NCBI GenBank assembly: GCA_028712795.1
Contig: JAQTPT010000039.1
Span: forward strand, 1-38,575
Direction of reading: 5' to 3'
Length of the DNA: 38,575 nt
Source of the DNA: Methylococcales bacterium
GTDB lineage: Bacteria; Pseudomonadota; Gammaproteobacteria; Methylococcales; Methylomonadaceae
The notes below the pieces were generated by a model that saw nothing but the letters and a program-made list of their open reading frames with translations, was not told the origin of the DNA and did no database searches. Both the position numbers and the translations under genes were made by a program. Positions 1 through 7,300 of the stretch are shown piece by piece; the first letter of the stretch is position 1, and the number at the start of each line of letters is the position of its first letter.

Positions 1-1
1 G

Positions 2-811
2 AGGCGTCATATTGATAAGCCTAAAGCGATCAAACTGGATGAGACGATGAAACGGGTTATCACGTCACATATCGAGGAAAAATGGAGTCCGGAACAGATC
101 TCAGGGCGATTAAAAAGTCTTGAAAAACCAAGTGTTAGCCATGAAACCATCTATCGCTTCCTACTGACTGATAAGGCAGCGGGAGGCGAGTTATACAAGC
201 ACCTAAGGCATCAAGCCAAGCCTTATCGTAAGCGTTATGGTAAAAATGATTATCGAGGCACCATCCCTTACCGTGTGGACATTGATGAACGTCCGGCTAT
301 AGTGGATGAAAAGACCCGTTTGGGTGATTGGGAGGCCTATACCGTTATAGGCAAAGGCCATCAAGGCGTTTTGGTTACCTTAACGGAACGGGTATCTAAA
401 TTGAATCTCGTCATCCCTATTATTCGTAAGGAAGCTGAGTTGACCAAAGAGGCTATTATTCAAGCCCTAAAACCTTTTGCCAGCTGGGTTCACACCATTA
501 CTTTTGATAATGGTCGTGAGTTTTGTCGGCATGTAGACATCGCTAAAGCATTGGCTTGTGACACCTATTTTGCTAAGCCCTATCATTCCTGGGAGCGTGG
601 CTTAAATGAAAATCATAACGGCTTACTGAGACAATATTTCCCTAAGAATCAGCCATTGGATCAAGTAACCCAAGACGATGCTAATAAAGCATTGGCAGGG
701 CTTAACCATAGACCTAGAAAAAAATTAAACTACAAAACACCATGGGAAGTATTTTGTGAAATGGCTTCTCTTAATATCGATGATTTGCTGGGTGTTGCAT
801 TTATGAGTTGA
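2..811 (+). CDS. IS30-family transposase, 5' end cut by window edge
   Basis: DDE transposase that would catalyse cut or copy transposition of its own insertion sequence. The frame is open to the left window edge (residues RRHIDKPKAI precede the first ATG at 47), so the true start lies outside. The visible part holds the end of the helix-turn-helix region (WSPEQISGRL, SHETIYRFL) and the catalytic core: first Asp in GDWEAYTVIG, second Asp in TFDNGREF, and the Glu in WERGLNENHNGLLRQY, a context diagnostic of IS30. The product ends with a short tail after GLNHRPRKKLNYKTPWEVF, also typical. The coding part shown has no frameshift, so the element may be active. The right inverted repeat should lie just at or after the stop codon (about 800-830), but the left end is not in view, so it cannot be paired. 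Confidence 0.93.
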   Translation, partial: RRHIDKPKAIKLDETMKRVITSHIEEKWSPEQISGRLKSLEKPSVSHETIYRFLLTDKAAGGELYKHLRHQAKPYRKRYGKNDYRGTIPYRVDIDERPAIVDEKTRLGDWEAYTVIGKGHQGVLVTLTERVSKLNLVIPIIRKEAELTKEAIIQALKPFASWVHTITFDNGREFCRHVDIAKALACDTYFAKPYHSWERGLNENHNGLLRQYFPKNQPLDQVTQDDANKALAGLNHRPRKKLNYKTPWEVFCEMASLNIDDLLGVAFMS

Positions 812-1001
812 ATTCGCCTAGTGAAGATGACGCATGATTCCTATCTTCTCCAGTTAGCTGTGAACATTTAGGCATTAAGCCGTTTTAATACAGTGACACT
901 TAATCGGTAATTAAAGGGCATGACGATCATTGCCGGATAAGACATAAACTAGCTTGACAGTTTTCCCGCCGTGCTCTTTCCTGCTCTAAAGCAACATAGA
1001 T

Positions 1002-1280
1002 TTATTTCCTCATTGATCTTTTAAATTTTTTATCCAATTTGCTATTAGCCTCTTGAGATAATTGAGCAGCCTTATTAGCTGCTGCTTCAGCAGCTTCCGC
1101 CATTGCAGTTGCATCAGTAGCTGTGTTTTGTGCGCTGACTGCATCAGCTGATGCTTGTTTGGTAGAAGTATTCAAACCATCAACTTGCGACTGTAAATTT
1201 TCAACATCCGAAGTAGTTGCACAAGCCGTAACCAGGCTGAAAGCCAGAGTAATCATTGATAATTTTATTACTTTTGTCAT
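1002..1280 (-). CDS. Lpp/OprI-like alanine-zipper lipoprotein
   Basis: Small outer-membrane lipoprotein of 92 residues. The N-terminus is a type II signal peptide with lipobox LVTAC and the lipidated Cys at residue 20. The rest is almost all helix: heptad-like spacing of Leu/Val/Ala (VENLQSQVDGL) followed by an Ala-rich stretch (residues ~50-75) as in Lpp and OprI. The C-terminus ends in Arg-Lys (SMRK), like the Lys of Lpp that is covalently joined to peptidoglycan. By analogy it would tether the outer membrane to the cell wall; attachment itself is an inference. It stands alone, reading toward the IS30 element. A good -10 hexamer lies ~50 bases upstream. Slightly longer than E. coli Lpp (78 residues), closer to OprI (83). 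Confidence 0.8.
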   Translation of the reverse strand: MTKVIKLSMITLAFSLVTACATTSDVENLQSQVDGLNTSTKQASADAVSAQNTATDATAMAEAAEAAANKAAQLSQEANSKLDKKFKRSMRK

Positions 1281-1330
1281 ATTATTTCTTCTTACTCAAG
1301 ATAATTACTATAAAAGAGCATTAAAAGAGC

Positions 1331-1336
1331 ATTATA
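1331..1336 (-). promoter_or_regulatory. Candidate -10 box for the Lpp-like gene
   Basis: On the minus strand this reads TATAAT exactly, 50 bases upstream of the ATG at 1280. A matching -35 box at 17 bases is not obvious. The leader between it and the gene carries a tandem repeat of about 12 bases (TTAAAAGAGCAT type on the plus strand at 1308-1334). Confidence 0.4.
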
Positions 1337-1502
1337 TTCGCTAACCCGCTATTCAGTCTGTATTCAGGGATGAATGGTAAAAACCGCTCACACCCAAAGC
1401 CATCCGATCAGCATTACGCGCTAGTCGCTACGATTAGGTATAGATTACAGCGTCAGGATGAACGGAAACCTGCTGGTTTAATTAAGATTCGATGAAGATA
1501 GG

Positions 1503-1636
1503 AAAGCTGTAGGCCGGAATAGCCGATAGATAATTCGCCGTAAACGAAGCCTTTAAACTAATCCCCGTTCGGACTCTTTTCCAATGAACTTTTTATGACC
1601 AATTGCCTTTGATGTTATGCGTTGAATTTGGCGGTT
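1503..1636 (+). repeat. ~135-bp interspersed repeat, copy 1
   Basis: Begins AAAGCTGTAGG and ends TTTGGCGGTT. It aligns over its whole length with 5348-5482 in the same orientation, about 85% identity by eye, with a nearly identical core (CCAATTGCCTTTGATGTTAT). Read on the minus strand both copies carry a degenerate peptide (ITSKAIGH-KFIGK-SERG), so it may be a decayed coding piece or a chromosomal repeat family member. Together with copy 2 it brackets the exported-protein genes. Confidence 0.75.
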
Positions 1637-1797
1637 GCATCCTGAAAAATACTCTCCAACAATATAAATTGACATGACTAATATTATGCGCTAGCATCAA
1701 CAGCGATCGCTATATCAGGTCGGGCCATGTGTTAATGGGAGCTCGTCTTGGACGCGGGCAAGTATTAGCAGATGAGCTGTTTTAAGGAGTAATAATT

Positions 1798-3474
1798 ATG
1801 AACAAGAGCAATATGAGGGGAAGAAAATACTGGTGGGCAAGAAGCGCAGCCATAGTCTGTAGTCTCACAGTCATCGGTGCGTGGTTCTCCCCGGTCTTAA
1901 GCGAGGAGGCGACTCAGGGGATCGCGCAAGATGTTACGCAAGCGGTGGTGACCGAGGTCATCGAGCCGAATCAGCCTAGTGTCTTGAGAATCCCGGCCGT
2001 GGAACTCTCGGCTGCAGAGCGTGAAGCGCTGATTGTCCGGAAGCGCCAACTCCGCGAGAGCGTGGCCGCAATGACCCGGAGTGACCTTCCTGGCCCGGCG
2101 GGTCTGCCCCCGGTCGTTGGTCGAGGAACAAGACTAGTTGATGACGCAACCAAATTTCCCACTACCCCCGGAGCATTGGTCATCAAGCGGAACAACTCGA
2201 ATCCCCCCACGCTGAGCCAGAGTACACTCGCTGAACCTGCAGCCGCTAACAACGGCGCGCAGGTGCTGGCTACGGGCAACTTCAGCCACTTCGAGTCCTC
2301 CACCAACGGCGGAGCCGCTTGGACGAAATCGACCTTCCCGGCCGGCCCGGCTGACGCGCCGTTTGACTGCTGCGACAACGATGTGATCCACGACAAGGGG
2401 CGGGGCGTAACTTTCATGTCCACCCTTTACATCAACAGCGCCCTGACCAACGGGGTGGTTCGTATCTTTGTGCGCCGCAATATTGGCACTGCGTTTAACT
2501 GCTCGTACAACATCGATCCAGCGGGTACGGCCAACAACATCCTGCCCGACTATCCTCACATAGGGATCAGCAACAACCATCTCTACCTGACGCTAAACAA
2601 CATAGGAGGGGGAGGCCAGGCGCAGATCTGGCGGTTGAACATCGACAACATGGCCGACTGCGTGGGCGCTGCTGCCAATGTGGTGAACCTGAACGACCGG
2701 GCCACGGTGGGTCAACGGGTGGTTACGCCAGCCGAGGGCGCACGAGAAACCCAATACTTCTCTTGGGCCGAGAATGCGACCCAGATCCGCATTTGGTCAT
2801 GGCCGCAGACGGCTGCGGCTCCCACCAGCGTCCTGCGTACGATTTCGGCCTCAACCTTCAGCAACCCTGACTGCCGCGGCGGCACTCTGAATAACGACTT
2901 TACCGACAGTCTGTGGGCGAGTATCCATGGTTTCAACCGTCGTGGCGCGGTGGGCAAGGGCCGGGTCTATTTCTACTGGAATGTGGGGCCGGATGCCTCC
3001 CATACCCAAGGACACGTCCACTCGGCCATCTTCACCGAGGGGAGCCTGGCACTTCTGGCCCAAACGCCGATGTTCATCTCCGGCAATGCCCAGTGCAACG
3101 GGATTCCGGCGATCTCAACCAACGACCGTGGTGATCTAGGCATCTCCACAGCGATTGGCGGTAAAGCAGGCGGCTCGGGACCGGCTGCCCAGGGCTACGT
3201 TGGCATCGCGGACGACTTCGCTGGTGGCATCGGCTTTTTCCCTTCGGTCGCGCTGACAGCGGCCGGCACCCACAACCGTACCGACCAGCGCTACGGGGAT
3301 TACTTCGTGACCCATCCGCACAACCCCTGCGGTGGCTCGTGGACTGCTACGAACTACGCGCTCAACGGCGGGACCGGAGTGGCCAACGTCAACTCTCGCT
3401 ACGTCGAGTTCGGCCGCGGCCGTGACCGTGGATGCCAGGACGAGTATGTGAACGCGCAACCGGCGGCCCAGTAA
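1798..3474 (+). CDS. Exported protein of unknown function, 558 aa
   Basis: Not assigned to a known enzyme. A well-placed AAGGAG lies 9 bases before the ATG. The N-terminus is a Sec signal peptide: basic start (MRGRKYWWAR), hydrophobic stretch AAIVCSLTVIGAWF, likely cut near VLSEE. Residues ~45-110 are a charged linker (ELSAAEREALIVRKRQLRES) ending in a Pro/Gly segment. From ~130 on, Asn/Gly/Ser-rich beta-type sequence with phrases such as SHFESSTNGGAAWTKSTF recalls BNR/sialidase-like propeller repeats, where S-x-D/N-G-G-x-x-W is the hallmark. Several Cys (CCDN, FNCSYN, DCRGG, QCNG, NPCGG, RGCQDE) suggest disulfides outside the cytoplasm. Base composition is clearly more GC-rich than the flanks. 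It is 42 bases upstream of the STN gene and probably cotranscribed. The 5' end is duplicated at 4673. Confidence 0.75.
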   Translation: MNKSNMRGRKYWWARSAAIVCSLTVIGAWFSPVLSEEATQGIAQDVTQAVVTEVIEPNQPSVLRIPAVELSAAEREALIVRKRQLRESVAAMTRSDLPGPAGLPPVVGRGTRLVDDATKFPTTPGALVIKRNNSNPPTLSQSTLAEPAAANNGAQVLATGNFSHFESSTNGGAAWTKSTFPAGPADAPFDCCDNDVIHDKGRGVTFMSTLYINSALTNGVVRIFVRRNIGTAFNCSYNIDPAGTANNILPDYPHIGISNNHLYLTLNNIGGGGQAQIWRLNIDNMADCVGAAANVVNLNDRATVGQRVVTPAEGARETQYFSWAENATQIRIWSWPQTAAAPTSVLRTISASTFSNPDCRGGTLNNDFTDSLWASIHGFNRRGAVGKGRVYFYWNVGPDASHTQGHVHSAIFTEGSLALLAQTPMFISGNAQCNGIPAISTNDRGDLGISTAIGGKAGGSGPAAQGYVGIADDFAGGIGFFPSVALTAAGTHNRTDQRYGDYFVTHPHNPCGGSWTATNYALNGGTGVANVNSRYVEFGRGRDRGCQDEYVNAQPAAQ

Positions 3475-3516
3475 GACGGCTGGGCGGTTAATATATGGTA
3501 GAGGAGCACGAGCGGA

Positions 3517-4254
3517 ATGAGTTGTCTGAGGATTTCGCTGGCTGTGGGGATTATCCTATCGTCGATCGCGATCAACGCGGCACCTCGACTTGTGCTTGAT
3601 ACGAGGGGAGAGCGGCTTACTCTCCTTGCCGAGGGGATGCCGCTTATAGATGTGTTGGAGCGAATCGCCGCAGCGACGGGGATCGTCATCAACCTGAAGA
3701 ATGACGGCGAGGAGGAGCCGGTGAGCGTGAGCCTGGAGGATGCTACGGTGGAGGAGGTGCTTCGGCAAGTGCTTCAGGGTCACAGCTCACTTTTTCGCTA
3801 CGACACCGGCCCGCATGCACTGGCTGAAGTCTACGTGTTGCAGACCAGTGGCCGTAGAGCCGGGGCGATGGCTAAGCCCGTAGAGACTATCAGGGTCGTC
3901 GGCGAGAGCATCGAGCCCGGGTCGTCACTCGGGATTCAGAGGGTCAGCGAGCTTGATGCCGAACTCTCGTCGAATACGTCACCCTTCCATAGCGCCGAGG
4001 AGCTTCTGGTCGAGACCGACTCCGGCCGCCAGCTGACCGCGCTTCAGCACTTGGCGGCGCGGCCGGAGTCGGCGGACGATGCTCTCGCTGCCGCGCTGGT
4101 CGGACACGACTTGGTGCTGCAAAGCGCGGCGCAGAACATGCTCCTGAATAGCGGGCTCGACGAGCAAGCGGTCAAGGATGTGATGGCGGCTGTCCGGCAG
4201 GGGGATGATGAGGCAAAGGTTAGGGCGATACTCGACACTTTGCACCCGCCATAG
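3517..4254 (+). CDS. Exported STN-domain (secretin/TonB N-terminal) protein
   Basis: A 245-residue protein with a signal peptide (hydrophobic LAVGIILSSIAINA, probable cut after NAA). Residues ~25-110 match the STN fold found at the N-terminus of secretins and TonB-dependent transducers: LTLLAEGMPLIDVLERIAAA, then INLKNDGEEEPVSVSLEDAT, then VEEVLRQVLQGHSSLFRY, the repeated beta-alpha-beta pattern in which 'pL.dvL..ia..tg' is typical. No secretin barrel or TonB barrel follows. The C-terminal half is Ala/Leu-rich helix (LQHLAARPESADDALAAAL) and resembles the HEAT-like tail of small STN proteins. It follows the 558-aa exported protein after 42 bases and shares its high GC, so the two likely form an operon and may act together at the envelope. 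The exact function is unknown. Confidence 0.75.
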   Translation: MSCLRISLAVGIILSSIAINAAPRLVLDTRGERLTLLAEGMPLIDVLERIAAATGIVINLKNDGEEEPVSVSLEDATVEEVLRQVLQGHSSLFRYDTGPHALAEVYVLQTSGRRAGAMAKPVETIRVVGESIEPGSSLGIQRVSELDAELSSNTSPFHSAEELLVETDSGRQLTALQHLAARPESADDALAAALVGHDLVLQSAAQNMLLNSGLDEQAVKDVMAAVRQGDDEAKVRAILDTLHPP

Positions 4255-4672
4255 GCTTTTTCCCAGCAGATTCTGGAAAGAGTAAATGGGTAGTGTAAAA
4301 AATGCTATTATAAACATACCTGTAGTTGGCCAAGGCAATATTCTGATTGTATGCTACGAAACTACTTAATTTTCGTTAATGGTTTTAAATTGTTGTTCTA
4401 GAACATAAGGAATCAGAGCAAAGTAATGCCCCCTTGCATTGTTGGAGATAAGCCGATTGCTTTCCGACTGAACTCGAACCGCATCGATTCCTGCTAAATA
4501 AATGCAGATCATTGAAATCGCACTCTTTGCCGTTTACAAGATAAGTAACCTTGGCAATTGAATATCACACTGCACCCAATCCAGAGAACATGCCAACGTT
4601 GCCATGATCGAATGATGACTGGGGTGCTGTCATGGGCACGCAGGTAAGTATATACAGTATGGAGTAGGAATT
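4255..4672. other. Intergenic stretch with one unrecognised 48-aa ORF on minus strand
   Basis: AT-rich and unlike the GC-rich genes before it. On the minus strand 4512-4366 encodes MICIYLAGIDAVRV...KTINEN (48 residues), too short to judge and without an evident ribosome-binding site; it may be a gene remnant. The last ~60 bases before 4673 resemble the leader of the 558-aa gene (GGACGCGGGCAAGTATTAGCAG against GGCACGCAGGTAAGTATATACAG) and belong to the duplication. Confidence 0.5.
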
Positions 4673-5038
4673 ATGAACAAGAGCAATATAAGAGTCAGAA
4701 GATCGTGGTGGGGAGAAAGCGCTGCCATAGCCTGTAGTCTCGCAGTCATCGGTGCGTGGACTTCCCCGGCCTTAAGCGGGGAGGCTCCTCAGCAGGGGAT
4801 CGCGGAAGCGGCAACGGTGACTGAGGTTCTCAAGCCGGAACCGCCCAGCGATATGAGTAGGCCGTCTGTGGAGCTCACAGAGTCAGAGCACGAAAAGCTG
4901 ATCGCCCGAAAACGGCAAATCCAAGAGCGAGCTGCCGCAACTACCCGGAATAACCCACCCAGCCCAGCTGGCCAGCCCCCGGTCGTCGGTCGAGGGTCGG
5001 TGCAGGTTGATCCCAGAACAAAACTTCCCTGCCGGTAA
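4673..5038 (+). pseudogene. Truncated duplicate of the 558-aa exported protein gene
   Basis: The 121-residue product matches the first ~120 residues of the gene at 1798 and then stops. Both start MNKSN-R-R--WW, share the signal peptide (CSL-VIGAW-SP-LS-EA) and the linker (E---L-ARKRQ--E--AA-TR), and both contain PPVVGRG shortly before the point of loss. The match ends at TKLP (TKFP in the long copy), followed by Cys-Arg and a stop; I found no sequence after the stop in any frame resembling the rest of the long protein. The leader with its GGAG before the ATG is also conserved. It is therefore a partial gene duplication. A small secreted peptide could still be made, and many substitutions show it is not very recent. 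Listed as a pseudogene for lack of the main domain. Confidence 0.7.
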
Positions 5039-5347
5039 AGGGGTGTTATCTTGATGCCAGATGTGGACAGGTAAAGAATATCAAGTCCTGGCGTAGATAT
5101 TGATTTTCCGAATCAATCGGGTCTTTGACTTTAACAACCATTTGTTCTGCCAGCCTCTTAATGATAAATGAATCTGGAGGAGTAAGTGCGACCTAAATTT
5201 TATGACAGCCTAAAGAAACAGATGTACGTTATTTCAATATTTTGAGATAGTGTCAATCAGCGTTGAAAAGTATCCACCTAACAGCATCGAATAATGTCCA
5301 GAAATCTAGTAAGGTTACTCCTTTTAAGCTCCTTTTTTACGCTGCGT

Positions 5348-5482
5348 AAAGCTGTAAGGCTGATTCGCCGATAGGAAATCCGCCATAAACGAAGCTTTGA
5401 ACCTAATCCCCCGTTCGGACTTTTTTCCAATGAACTTTTGATGTCCAATTGCCTTTGATGTTATGCGTAGATTTTGGCGGTT
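5348..5482 (+). repeat. ~135-bp interspersed repeat, copy 2
   Basis: Same orientation as 1503-1636. Starts AAAGCTGTAAGG and ends TTTTGGCGGTT, with the shared core CCAATTGCCTTTGATGTTAT and the string CGTTCGGACT. About 85% identical by eye with a few single-base gaps. The two copies are 3.7 kb apart and enclose the exported-protein genes and their truncated duplicate. Confidence 0.75.
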
Positions 5483-5544
5483 TGCTGTCGCGACCCGTAA
5501 GAGCACGAAGTGAAACCGCCCTACAGGCTAAGGGCTCTCAGTAT

Positions 5545-5650
5545 TGGTCGTTGAGATAATTAATAAGATAGGTTGTTGTGACAATACCTACAACATCCCT
5601 TTCCTTGTCAATAACCGGCAAAGATATGATTGTAAGCATGTCATGATAAT
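5545..5650 (-). pseudogene. C-terminal remnant of a CBS-domain protein
   Basis: Read on the minus strand this encodes YHDMLTIISLPVIDKERDVV followed by GIVTTTYLINYLN and a stop. The pattern 'lPVvDk.r.vvGivT...li..l' is the second half of a CBS domain. Upstream on that strand there is no start codon with a domain in front of it, so only the tail of the gene remains. Which CBS protein it came from cannot be told. Confidence 0.55.
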
Positions 5651-5822
5651 TTGATTTGCATGGAGAATCAAAATGGCACAGAAGCAAGGGCAAACAACCA
5701 TGAATTATGAAGGTAGCCGCTGCAATACTGCCATCCCTATTTCGATTTTCGTTTATTTGAATTAGTATGTTGGGCAGCTACAATGGGCAATCCCATCCTA
5801 CCAACCACCCATTAACACCAAA

Positions 5823-6575
5823 ATGAACAACCCAGATATTTATGCGCTCGATTTTGATGGCGTTATCTGCGACAGCGCGGTGGAAACCGCAATAACCGGC
5901 TGGAAGGCGGCGGGGAGTCTCTGGAATGACATGCCCAAGGCTGTTCCTCCAGCGAAAATTGATCAATTCCGGTTAATCAGGCCGATGATAGAAACGGGCT
6001 ACGAAGCCATCCTGTCCATGCGTTTGCTCTATCTTGAAGAGTCCATCGAGGCGATTACTGGCGGCTATGGCGGCAAAATACAGGCCTTGTTAAACGACGC
6101 GCAAGTCACTGTTGACGACTTGAAAAAGCTGTTTGGGGAAACGCGTGATGCCTGGATTGCCAGCGACCTGGACGATTGGGTCATGATGAATCCCTTGTTT
6201 GACGGCGTAGCAGCCAAGCTGCAAAAGCTTGGGGAACAGTGCCCCTGGTATGTCGTCACCACCAAGCAGGAGCGCTTCGTTAAACAGATTCTGAAAGCCA
6301 ATGCGATTGAACTGGCGGACGAGCGGATTTTTGGCCTGGACCGCAATATGAGCAAAGTGGAGGTGTTAAAGCGGCTGTTGAAAGCTAACCCCAGCGCAAA
6401 GATTTATTTTGTTGAAGACCGATTGCCGACGCTGTTGAATGTTTTAAAAATTGATGAGCTGGCAAGTGTCAGCCTGATTTTTGCGTTGTGGGGTTATAAC
6501 ACCGTCGAAGATAAGGCGCTAGCGGCACAGCAGCCCTTCACCTCACAACAGCTTAAAGATTTTCTTGTGGTATAG
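5823..6575 (+). CDS. HAD-superfamily hydrolase
   Basis: A 250-residue cytoplasmic phosphatase-like protein. The first HAD motif is plain at the N-terminus, ALDFDGVICDS, with nucleophile Asp 10 and general acid Asp 12. Motif II is the Thr in WYVVTTKQ (~145), the basic residue follows in the KVEVLKRL segment, and the acidic motif IV is YFVEDRLPTL (~200). Residues ~25-130 form a helical cap of the C1 type, including a long charged stretch that would set substrate choice. The likely reaction is hydrolysis of a phosphoester on a small metabolite, but the substrate cannot be named. It stands alone downstream of the CBS remnant and ahead of a REP-like palindrome, which suggests a single-gene transcript. 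Confidence 0.85.
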   Translation: MNNPDIYALDFDGVICDSAVETAITGWKAAGSLWNDMPKAVPPAKIDQFRLIRPMIETGYEAILSMRLLYLEESIEAITGGYGGKIQALLNDAQVTVDDLKKLFGETRDAWIASDLDDWVMMNPLFDGVAAKLQKLGEQCPWYVVTTKQERFVKQILKANAIELADERIFGLDRNMSKVEVLKRLLKANPSAKIYFVEDRLPTLLNVLKIDELASVSLIFALWGYNTVEDKALAAQQPFTSQQLKDFLVV

Positions 6576-6629
6576 TTTCTGTTGCAGAGATAATAAACCC
6601 TAAAATAACATCGACATTTTCATTTTGGC

Positions 6630-6679
6630 GGGAGCGGCGTTAGCCGCGTTCTTGATTATTCGCGGCTTAAGCCTCTCCC
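6630..6679. repeat. REP-like palindrome
   Basis: Two arms, GGGAGCGGCGTTAGCCGCG and CGCGGCTTAAGCCTCTCCC, form a 19-bp stem with two or three mismatches around a 12-base AT-rich loop. It lies between the HAD gene and the DUF1993 gene. The form (GC stem, non-coding, between genes read in the same direction) is that of bacterial repetitive extragenic palindromes. There is no T-run, so it is not a classic terminator, though it could protect the upstream mRNA end. Confidence 0.7.
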
Positions 6680-6749
6680 ATAAAGCCATTTAATTCAGAT
6701 CCCTGAATTTTCATTTCAAGAAATCCTCAATTCACCGGAGCAATTAGTT

Positions 6750-7259
6750 ATGTCACTTTCCATGTACCAAGCCTCTATCCCTGTTTTTACCCACATGCTG
6801 AACAATTTATCGGCGATACTCGATAAAGCCGCCGCTCATGCCGAGGCGAAAAAAATCGATCCGGTCGTTTTAATCAACGCGCGGTTGGCGCCCGATATGT
6901 ATCCGCTTAGCCGGCAAATCCAGATTGCAACCGATGTGGTGAAAGGCTGCGCGGCCCGCCTTGCGGGCATTGAAGTGCCAAGTTATGAAGATAACGAAAC
7001 AACTTTTCCGGAGTTGCGGGCGCGTATCGCCAAAACCGTGGCTTTTCTGCAGAGTGTCAGCGCCGAGCAAATCAACGGCAGTGAAGAGCGAACCGTCACG
7101 CTAACCATGCACGGTAAAGACATTCATTTTTTAGGCGAGCCTTACCTGCTTTATTTTGTGCTGCCCAACTTTTATTTTCACACCACCACTGCCTACGACA
7201 TTCTGAGGCATAACGGCCTGGAAATCGGCAAGATGGACTTTGTCGGCGCACATCAATAA
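6750..7259 (+). CDS. DUF1993 family protein
   Basis: A 169-residue soluble protein. The sequence matches the DUF1993 family along its length: start SMYQASIPVFTHMLNNLSAI, the middle PDMYPLSRQIQIATDVVKGC, the segment ARLAG-EVPSYEDNETTFPE, and the end FYFHTTTAYDILRHNGLEIG with the conserved His residues of the C-terminal helix. The family is a four-helix-bundle group related in fold to DinB, and its biochemical role is not established. GGAG at 6737-6740 precedes the ATG with suitable spacing. It converges with dbpA after a gap of only 41 bases and shares no operon with a gene that hints at its job. Confidence 0.88.
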   Translation: MSLSMYQASIPVFTHMLNNLSAILDKAAAHAEAKKIDPVVLINARLAPDMYPLSRQIQIATDVVKGCAARLAGIEVPSYEDNETTFPELRARIAKTVAFLQSVSAEQINGSEERTVTLTMHGKDIHFLGEPYLLYFVLPNFYFHTTTAYDILRHNGLEIGKMDFVGAHQ

Positions 7260-7300
7260 ATCTTGGTTTAGCCAATAATAAATCCACGGCAAAACCCGGC

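Larger units (their letters stand above)
1281..1797. other. Intergenic stretch, no gene seen
   Basis: AT-rich non-coding stretch between the divergent Lpp-like gene and the exported 558-aa gene. It holds the Lpp promoter region, the first copy of the ~135-bp repeat (1503-1636) and the leader of the exported gene. No ORF here resembles a known protein. Confidence 0.6.
5039..5822. other. 784-base gap with repeat copy 2 and a CBS gene remnant
   Basis: No intact gene. It holds AT-rich sequence after the truncated duplicate, the second copy of the ~135-bp repeat (5348-5482), and on the minus strand a short piece of a CBS-domain coding sequence (about 5545-5650). A minus-strand 60-codon frame over the repeat (5506-5324) has no supporting features and is read as part of the repeat. 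Confidence 0.6.

Noticed and set aside
1123..1344. A 73-codon plus-strand ORF overlapping the Lpp-like gene
   Set aside because: Lies antisense to a well-supported lipoprotein and has no features of its own.
5324..5506. A 60-codon minus-strand ORF over repeat copy 2
   Set aside because: The same stretch in repeat copy 1 has a broken frame, so it is better read as part of a repeat than as a gene.
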